64,000 nucleotides of DNA from Geodermatophilus marinus (lineage in GTDB: Bacteria; Actinomycetota; Actinomycetes; Mycobacteriales; Geodermatophilaceae), in assembly GCF_003428645.1 (NCBI RefSeq), contig NZ_QVQH01000007.1:124001-188000 (forward strand), written 5' to 3'. This document shows, one piece after another, positions 56,956 to 64,000 of the stretch (position 1 is its first letter; every line of letters begins with the position of its first letter). The notes under the pieces are model-generated. The model made no database searches and was not told where the DNA came from. It saw nothing but the letters and a program-made list of their open reading frames with translations. The translations under genes were made by a program, and so were the position numbers.

Positions 56956-59685
56956 GTGCCTCCCGCAGTCCCCGGCGCTCCGTTCGAGCCGCGCACCGCC
57001 CCTCCCGGCCCCCAGGACGCGGGCGGTCCCCGCAGTGCCGAGCACGCCCGCCTGGCCGGGTCCGCCGACATGTCGGCGCCGTGGCGGCTGTGGGGGCCCT
57101 ACCTCGCCGGCCGCCAGTGGGGCACGGTGCGCGAGGACTACTCCGGGGACGGCGACGCGTGGTCGTCCTTCCCGTTCGACCACGCGCACGCCCGCGCCTA
57201 CCGGTGGGGTGAGGACGGCCTCGGCGGCATCTGCGACCGCTACGGCTTCCTCAACTTTTCGGTCGCCCTCTGGAACGGGAAGGACCCCGTCCTCAAGGAG
57301 CGGCTGTTCGGCCTCACCAACGAGGAGGGCAACCACGGGGAGGACGCCAAGGAGTACTGGTGGGCCGTCGACGGCACGCCCACCCACTCCTGGATGCAGT
57401 GGCTCTACCGCTACCCGCAGGCCGAGTTCCCCTACGAGGAGCTGCGCCGCGTCAACGCCGAGCGGTCCCGGCTGGAGCGCGAGTACGAGCTGGCCGACAC
57501 CGGCGTCCTCGACGAGGACCGCTTCTTCGACGTCCAGGTCACCTACGCCAAGGCCGCCCCGGACGACGTCTGCATCGTCGTCACCGCCACCAACCACGGC
57601 CCCGACCCCGCACCCCTGCACCTGCTGCCGCAGGTGTGGTTCCGCAACACCTGGTCGTGGGGCGGGGACAAGCGGCAGGGCGTGCTCACCCAGCTCCTGG
57701 CGCCGACGCTCACCGTCTCCGGCCTGGAGGCGGTCGAGGCCGAGCACGGCTTCCTGGGCCGCTACCACCTGGCCGCAGAGGGCGACCCCGTCGTCCTCTG
57801 CTGCGACAACGAGACCGACGCCGTGACGCTCTTCGGCGCCGAGCGCAACGCCAGCCGGTACCCCAAGGACGGGATCGACCGCCGGGTCGTGCACGGCGAC
57901 GAGTCGCGGATCAACCCCTCGGACTCCGGCACCAAGGCCGCCTTCTGGTACCGGTGGGACGCCGTCGGGCCGGGGGAGAGCGTCAGCGTGCGGCTGCGGC
58001 TGCGCCGTGCGGCCCCGGACGAGGACGTCTTCGGCCCCGGGTTCGACGCGGTGCTGGCCGACCGCCGCGCCGAGGCCGACGACTTCTACGCCTCGGTCAT
58101 CCACGAGAGCCTCTCCGACGAGGACCGGCACGTCGCCCGCCGCGCCTACGCGGGCCTGCTGTGGACCAAGCAGCTCTACCGCTTCGACGTCGCGCAGTGG
58201 CTCGACGGCGATCCCGACTTCCACGCCCCGGAGGCGCGGCGCCGGCGGGGACGGCGGAACACCGGCTGGCGGCACCTGGCGCTGGCCGACGTCATCTCCA
58301 TGCCCGACGAGTGGGAGTACCCGTGGTTCGCCGCGTGGGACACCGCCTTCCACTGCATCCCGCTGGCCCACGTCGACCCGGACTTCGCCAAGGAGCAGCT
58401 GGTGCTCATGTGCCGGGAGTGGGCGATGCACCCCAACGGCCAGCTGCCGGCCTACGAGTGGGCCTTCGGCGACGTCAACCCGCCGGTGCACGCCTGGGCG
58501 GCCTGGCACGTCTACCGCATCGACGGCTACCGCGACCAGCAGTTCCTGGTCCGGGTGTTCACCAAGCTGCTGCTCAACTTCTCCTGGTGGGTCAACCGCA
58601 AGGACGCCGGCGGGTCGAACGTCTTCGAGGGCGGCTTCCTCGGGATGGACAACATCGCCCTGTTCGACCGCTCGGCGCCGCTGCCCCCGGGCTACCGGCT
58701 CGAGCAGTCGGACGCGACGAGCTGGATGGCGTTCTACTGCCAGCAGATGCTCAAGATCGCGCTGGAGCTGTCCCGGTTCGACCAGGCCTGGGACGGGACG
58801 GCGACCAAGTTCTTCGAGCACTTCCTCGCCATCGCCCAGGCGATGAACGCCTTCGGCTCGCACGAGGTGTCGCTGTGGCACGAGGAGGACGGCTTCTTCT
58901 ACGACGTCCTCGTCGCCCCGGACGGCACGGCCGAGCCGCTGCAGGTGCGCTCCATGGTCGGGCTGCTGCCGATCCTGGGGGTCACCGAGATCCCGCGGTG
59001 GGTGGCCCAGCTGCCCGACGTCGCGGAGCGGGTGCGCTGGCTGCAGCGGCGCCGGCCCGAGCTGATGCGGCCGCTGCGCAGCCGGTCCGGGCCCGAGGGG
59101 CGCAAGATGCTGCTCTCGCTGGTCGGGGAGGAGCGGCTGGCGCGCATCCTGCAGCGGATGTTCGACACCGACGAGTTCCTGTCGCCCTACGGCATCCGGT
59201 CGCTGTCCAAGGCCACCGGTCAGGTGTTCGCCCAGGTCGGCGGCCGGGACGTCTCCATCGAGTACGAGCCGGGGGAGTCACGCACCAAGCTCTTCGGCGG
59301 GAACTCGAACTGGCGCGGCCCGGTGTGGTTCCCGGTCAACGTGCTGCTCGCCGACAAGCTGCGCACGCTCGGCCGGTACTACGGTGACGCGTTCACCATC
59401 GAGATCCCGACCGGGTCCGGCCACCGCTGCACCCTCGTCGAGGCCGCCGACCTCGTCGACAACAGCCTCACCGCGCTGTTCCGGCCGGTGGGCGGCAAGC
59501 GACCGGCCGACGGCAAGCGGATCGAGTCCAGCGACTCGGACCTCTGGCGGGAGCACCCGACGTTCAGCGAGTTCTTCGACGGCGACACCGGCGAGGGCCT
59601 GGGCGCCACCCACCAGACCGGCTGGACGGCGCTGGTGGCGCACCTGCTCAACCCGCGGCTGCCCCCGGACCCGCGCTTCACCTGA
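56956..59685 (+). CDS. GH63-like / MGH1-like alpha-glucosidase-type glycoside hydrolase
   Basis: 909 residues, cytoplasmic. The N-terminal beta-rich region (SAPWRLWGPYLAGRQWGTVREDYSGDGDAWSSFPFDHAHARAYRWGEDGLGG) and the catalytic (alpha/alpha)6 barrel (WEYPWFAAWDTAFHCIPLAHVDPDFAKEQL, GQLPAYEWAFGDVNPPVHAWAA, GNSNWRGPVWFPVN, THQTGWTALVA) match the bacterial glucosidase family related to GH63. Acidic residues in AAWDT and YEWAFGDVNPP are the likely catalytic pair. It probably acts on a mannosylglycerate-, glucosylglycerate- or kojibiose-like substrate; the exact substrate is unknown. Confidence 0.88.
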   Translation: MPPAVPGAPFEPRTAPPGPQDAGGPRSAEHARLAGSADMSAPWRLWGPYLAGRQWGTVREDYSGDGDAWSSFPFDHAHARAYRWGEDGLGGICDRYGFLNFSVALWNGKDPVLKERLFGLTNEEGNHGEDAKEYWWAVDGTPTHSWMQWLYRYPQAEFPYEELRRVNAERSRLEREYELADTGVLDEDRFFDVQVTYAKAAPDDVCIVVTATNHGPDPAPLHLLPQVWFRNTWSWGGDKRQGVLTQLLAPTLTVSGLEAVEAEHGFLGRYHLAAEGDPVVLCCDNETDAVTLFGAERNASRYPKDGIDRRVVHGDESRINPSDSGTKAAFWYRWDAVGPGESVSVRLRLRRAAPDEDVFGPGFDAVLADRRAEADDFYASVIHESLSDEDRHVARRAYAGLLWTKQLYRFDVAQWLDGDPDFHAPEARRRRGRRNTGWRHLALADVISMPDEWEYPWFAAWDTAFHCIPLAHVDPDFAKEQLVLMCREWAMHPNGQLPAYEWAFGDVNPPVHAWAAWHVYRIDGYRDQQFLVRVFTKLLLNFSWWVNRKDAGGSNVFEGGFLGMDNIALFDRSAPLPPGYRLEQSDATSWMAFYCQQMLKIALELSRFDQAWDGTATKFFEHFLAIAQAMNAFGSHEVSLWHEEDGFFYDVLVAPDGTAEPLQVRSMVGLLPILGVTEIPRWVAQLPDVAERVRWLQRRRPELMRPLRSRSGPEGRKMLLSLVGEERLARILQRMFDTDEFLSPYGIRSLSKATGQVFAQVGGRDVSIEYEPGESRTKLFGGNSNWRGPVWFPVNVLLADKLRTLGRYYGDAFTIEIPTGSGHRCTLVEAADLVDNSLTALFRPVGGKRPADGKRIESSDSDLWREHPTFSEFFDGDTGEGLGATHQTGWTALVAHLLNPRLPPDPRFT

Positions 59686-59725
59686 CCGGGCCCTGGCGGT
59701 GACCCCTGCTCGACCAGGACGGTGA

Positions 59726-61468
<1,743 letters not shown>

Positions 61469-61545
61469 CGCGTCCCCGTGCGGGCACCCCCGCGCAGACG
61501 TCCTAGACATCTGTTGCGGCGCCGATCCGGTACCCGCATGCTTCA

Positions 61546-61590
61546 GGCGGGCGGGGCCCTGGGCGTGGTCCCGGGTGAGCCCCGCCCGCC
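61546..61590 (+). terminator. Terminator after the Rpf gene
   Basis: A 12-bp perfect stem (61546-61557 with 61579-61590) encloses 21 bases that can form an inner CCTGGG/CCCGGG stem. Confidence 0.65.
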
Positions 61591-61786
61591 AGACGGCAGC
61601 GGATCGATGTGTGGGGCGCATCGCTCCGGGTAACCATGAGCATGAAACCGGCCCCGGCGTGGTCGTGCAGTCCCCGCGCCGGGGCCGTGCCGTGTCCGGG
61701 GTCTGCCGGGGCCAGGGCCTGCCGGGGCCGGGGCCTGCCGCCGGGCGGGCCCGACGGCCACCCCCGGCGCCCCCGCGGCCCGCCGC
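61591..61786. other. Intergenic stretch between the Rpf terminator and the HhH-protein promoter
   Basis: No supported gene was found. The HhH reading frame is open back to an ATG at 61636 (MSMKPAPAWSC), but the added residues lack family character. Confidence 0.4.
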
Positions 61787-61800
61787 TAGGGTCGGTGCCC
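61787..61800 (+). promoter_or_regulatory. -10 element for a leaderless transcript of the HhH protein gene
   Basis: TAGGGT (61787-61792) lies 8 bases before the ATG. Confidence 0.45.
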
Positions 61801-62424
61801 ATGCCGTCGAGTCCACCGCGCGAGGCCACCGCGGACACCGTCCGGGACCTCGGGCTGCCCACCCGGACGGTCAGCGCGCTGACCCGGGCCGGGGTGACCC
61901 GCACCGAGCAGCTGGCCGCGCTGACCCGGCGGGAGCTCGCCGCCATCGACGGCGTCGGCCCGGGGGCGATCGCGGCCATCCGCGCCGTCGTCCCCGAGCC
62001 GCCCGGCCGGCTCGCCCCGGGAGGCCGGCCCGCGCCGCTCCCCGGCATGCCCGGCGCCGCGGACGACGGCCCGGACGACGGCCCCGACGACGGCCCGGCC
62101 TCGCCGGCCATCCCGTCGTTCGCGTCGCTGCGCGGCTCGTGGCGGCCGGCGGTCGACGCGCTCGTCGGCGGCGGCCCGGCGCCCGCGCCGCCATCGGGGG
62201 AGCGGGGTGCAGGGGAGCCGGGCCCGCCCGAGCCCCGGGCGCAGGAGCAGGACCCGCCCGGGCCCGGTGCGGGGCAGCGGCGTCCGCAGGCACCCCGGCC
62301 GCCGGAGTACGCCGACCTCGTGGTGCTCGGCGTGCGCCTGGTCCAGGCCGCCGCGGCAGTGCCGTTCCGGGTCGTGCGGTGGTCGGTGTGCGCCCCGGTC
62401 CGGTGGCTCGGCGCGCGCCGCTGA
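61801..62424 (+). CDS. Protein with N-terminal helix-hairpin-helix (RpoA-CTD-like) domain and basic C-terminus
   Basis: 207 residues. Residues 10-60 (TVRDLGLPTRTVSALTRAGVTRTEQLAALTRRELAAIDGVGPGAIAAIRAVV) have the tandem helix-hairpin-helix pattern shared by RNA polymerase alpha C-terminal domains and DNA-repair proteins. A disordered Pro/Asp-rich middle (GPDDGPDDGP) and an amphipathic C-terminus (YADLVVLGVRLVQAAAAVPFRVVRWSVCAPVRWLGARR) follow, possibly membrane-associated. The precise role is unknown; DNA binding is inferred. Confidence 0.75.
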   Translation: MPSSPPREATADTVRDLGLPTRTVSALTRAGVTRTEQLAALTRRELAAIDGVGPGAIAAIRAVVPEPPGRLAPGGRPAPLPGMPGAADDGPDDGPDDGPASPAIPSFASLRGSWRPAVDALVGGGPAPAPPSGERGAGEPGPPEPRAQEQDPPGPGAGQRRPQAPRPPEYADLVVLGVRLVQAAAAVPFRVVRWSVCAPVRWLGARR

Positions 62425-62489
62425 CGCCGGCGCCCGGACCGGAGCGGAACACCGCGACGACCGTCACTTGACGAATCGACGATCGCCGA

Positions 62490-62518
62490 TTGTCACGAGT
62501 CGATAACGCGTCTACGGT
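62490..62518 (+). promoter_or_regulatory. Promoter upstream of the second c-di-AMP riboswitch
   Basis: TTGTCA (62490-62495), 17 bases, TACGGT (62513-62518). The region just upstream is unusually AT-rich for this window (TTGACGAATCGACGATCG from 62468). Confidence 0.65.
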
Positions 62519-62567
62519 GAGCCGGTCCGGTCGGTCGATCCGTCCCCATCCGGGGGCCCGGCCGGGC

Positions 62568-62696
62568 GCCGCCGAGTCGCCCCCCGGGGCGAGCCGGGGA
62601 CCCACCGCAGTTCTGGGGTGAATCCGCCCCGGGCGTCCCGCCCGGGCCGGTAGGGCCGCTTCCCGCCCGAACCCGTCAGCTAACCCGGTAGGCGGC
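62568..62696 (+). promoter_or_regulatory. Second c-di-AMP (ydaO/yuaA) riboswitch
   Basis: Conserved elements are GGGGACCCACCGCAG from 62596, GGGGTGAAT at 62615-62623, TAGGGCCGCTTCCCGCCC and GAACCCGTCAGCTAACCC from 62669. The outer stem is GCCGCC (62568-62573) with GGCGGC (62691-62696). It controls the paralogous wall-hydrolase gene downstream. Confidence 0.9.
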
Positions 62697-62720
62697 TCCA
62701 GGGAGAAGGAGAGCCGCCCG

Positions 62721-62777
62721 ATGGCGTGCCCGCGCACCGCACCAGCCCGTCGTACCCGGGTGGCCCCCCGCCACTGA
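62721..62777 (+). CDS. Possible 18-residue leader peptide after the riboswitch
   Basis: The translation MACPRTAPARRTRVAPRH then meets TGA. AAGGAG lies 10 bases before the ATG, the best ribosome-binding site in this leader. It is in frame with the main gene at 62955, and this TGA is the only stop between them. It could be a leader peptide, or the true N-terminus of a gene carrying a point or frameshift mutation. Confidence 0.45.
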   Translation: MACPRTAPARRTRVAPRH

Positions 62778-62954
62778 CCCGGCGCGACCGGCCCGGCCTC
62801 TCCACCGCACCCGAGCACCCCCGCTCGACCGGCTCCCCCCGGCTGCCCCGGTGGGCCCGTGCCCGAGGACGGTCGCCGCCTCCGCCCGACCGCACCCCGC
62901 CGCAGCGGCGCGCCCCTGCCCGCCGCTGCGCCCGCACCCCCGGAGCACCCCCGC

Positions 62955-63878
62955 ATGGACCCCCGCACCACCACCATCGGACGTCGGCGCCGCGCCCTGC
63001 GCCGCCCGCCGGTGCGCCGCCGTCCCGCCCTGCTGCTCGGCGTCGCCGCCGCCGGCGCGCTCACCGTCAGCGTGCTCACCGGCACCGGCCCGGCCGCGCA
63101 GGCCGAGGCCGGGACGGCGGAGACCGCCAGCAGCCGCTCGGTCGACGTCGCCGAGGAGCTCGGGCTGCCCGGCGAGGCCGCGCCCCCCGCCGAGGCCGTG
63201 CCCGCGCCCGACCTGGAGGCGCTCGAGCAGCTCACCGCCAGCCGCAGCACCCGGCAGGCCGACCGCAGTGCCGCCCAGCAGGCCCAGGCCGCGGCCGACC
63301 AGGCCGAGCTGGACCGCCGGGCCGCCGAGGAGGCCGCCCGCGCCGCCGAGGCCGAGGCGGCCGCGCAGGCAGAGGAGGCGGCCGCGCAGGCCGCGGCGCA
63401 GGCGCAGGAGGCCGAGGCGCAGCAGTCCGGGGAGCAGGAGGCCCAGGCGCCGGCCGCGAGCACCCCGGCACCCGCCGCGGCTCCGCCGCCGGCCGCGTCG
63501 GGCACCGCCGCGCCGGCCGGGGCCGCGCGCGTCACCAACACCGCCGGGGTGATCAAGCCGGTGGCGCAGGCCGCCGCCGACGCCGTCGTCACCCACGTCC
63601 CGGGCGCCGCCGGCATCACCATCGGCGGCACCCGCGCCAGCGCGGCCGACCCGGGCGGGCACCCCTCGGGTCTGGCCCTGGACTACATGTGCACCCCGGC
63701 CCTCGGTGACGCGATCGTCGCCTACCACCGCGCCCACTGGGACGAGCTCGGCGTCGACTACCTCATCTGGCAGCAGCGGATGCTCAGCTCGCCGGACGGC
63801 GCGTGGAAGCCGATGGCCGACCGCGGCAGCGCCACGGCCAACCACCTCGACCACGTCCACGTGAACTACGTGGGCTGA
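62955..63878 (+). CDS. Secreted coiled-coil protein with M15-like C-terminal domain, paralogue of the Rpf C-terminus
   Basis: 307 residues from the ATG at 62955. A basic stretch (RRRRALRRPPVRRRPALLLG) and signal helix end near AAQA. A long Ala/Glu/Gln coiled coil (about 90-175) is followed by a Pro/Ala linker and the same 115-residue domain as the Rpf protein ([25 protein letters not shown] ... [12 protein letters not shown]). It is a likely peptidoglycan peptidase or wall-binding protein. A GTG at 62859 is an alternative start; the ribosome-binding site is weak for both. Confidence 0.82.
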   Translation: MDPRTTTIGRRRRALRRPPVRRRPALLLGVAAAGALTVSVLTGTGPAAQAEAGTAETASSRSVDVAEELGLPGEAAPPAEAVPAPDLEALEQLTASRSTRQADRSAAQQAQAAADQAELDRRAAEEAARAAEAEAAAQAEEAAAQAAAQAQEAEAQQSGEQEAQAPAASTPAPAAAPPPAASGTAAPAGAARVTNTAGVIKPVAQAAADAVVTHVPGAAGITIGGTRASAADPGGHPSGLALDYMCTPALGDAIVAYHRAHWDELGVDYLIWQQRMLSSPDGAWKPMADRGSATANHLDHVHVNYVG

Positions 63879-63902
63879 CCCACCACCGGGCCCCGGCGGC
63901 GG

Positions 63903-64000
63903 TCAGTCGACCAGGTCCAGCGCCACGCCCACGACGGTGTCGGTGTCCAGGCCGTGCCAGCGGTAGACGGAGGCGAGGTCGCCGCTCTGCCCGAAGGACG
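63903..64000 (-). CDS. C-terminus of a thiamine-diphosphate-dependent dehydrogenase/transketolase-type enzyme (partial)
   Basis: Only the last 31 residues are inside the window: SFGQSGDLASVYRWHGLDTDTVVGVALDLVD. The F-G-x-S-G-x-x-x-x-V-Y...H-G-(I/L)-D-x-D pattern is the C-terminal signature of transketolase-like C-domains, for example pyruvate-dehydrogenase E1-type enzymes. The exact enzyme cannot be named from this fragment. Confidence 0.6.
   Translation of the reverse strand, partial: SFGQSGDLASVYRWHGLDTDTVVGVALDLVD

Noticed and set aside
62775-62777. TGA in frame with the downstream gene as a second selenocysteine codon
   Set aside because: No conserved Sec motif, no hairpin directly 3', and the surrounding residues are low-complexity. 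A leader peptide or mutation is simpler.

Overview
This 64 kb window is about three-quarters G+C. It is densely packed with genes that often overlap by four bases (ATGA or GTGA) and start with GTG. The gene families present are a DUF222-type HNH endonuclease, DUF5709, c-di-AMP riboswitches ahead of resuscitation-promoting-factor genes, an AfsR-type regulator and an HxlR regulator. Together they point to a high-GC actinobacterium. The strongest taxonomic hint is a UGSC-family gene carrying an in-frame TAG exactly where the family has selenocysteine. UAG-decoded selenocysteine has been reported from Geodermatophilus and Blastococcus, so a member of the Geodermatophilaceae is the best guess. No tRNA, rRNA, CRISPR array, insertion sequence or prophage was seen.

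Positions 1-15 kb. A four-gene minus-strand operon (unknown protein, SDR, cyclase, GMC oxidoreductase) runs off the left edge. Next come RNase Z, a dicarboxylate carrier (DctA) divergent from its likely CitA/DctS-type two-component system, a membrane protein with a degenerate sigma-factor-like head, a GlcD-type oxidase and RidA. The main finding follows: an operon of a thioredoxin-like protein, a UAG-encoded UGSC selenoprotein with a SECIS-like hairpin, and a Mug-type DNA glycosylase.

Positions 15-30 kb. Here lie a GNAT acetyltransferase divergent from an HxlR regulator with two operator-like repeats, AzlC/AzlD, a three-domain cold-shock protein, an HNH endonuclease, a DrrAB-type ABC exporter, an MFS exporter with a very long Thr/Pro repeat tail, tryptophan 2,3-dioxygenase (with a small protein translated just upstream) and a Spo0M-like protein.

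Positions 29-48 kb. A GAF-domain regulator is divergent from an NTF2-FMO fusion monooxygenase. It is followed by a secreted TAP-type peptidase lipoprotein, a frameshifted esterase, a methyltransferase operon and a CoA-disulfide-reductase-like flavoprotein. A complete long-chain olefin (head-to-head hydrocarbon) operon, oleA-oleBC-oleD, comes next, preceded by a large AfsR/SARP-type regulator that is divergent from an FAD oxidase.

Positions 48-64 kb. This stretch holds a repeat-rich secreted transglycosylase, a PRC-barrel protein, an LLM flavin oxidoreductase, an ATP-dependent DNA ligase divergent from an APC permease, an esterase, DUF5709, a decayed LMW phosphatase and a GH63-like glucosidase. 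Two wall-hydrolase genes (an Rpf-LysM protein and a coiled-coil protein) share a C-terminal domain, and each lies behind a c-di-AMP riboswitch. The C-terminus of a thiamine-diphosphate enzyme enters at the right edge.
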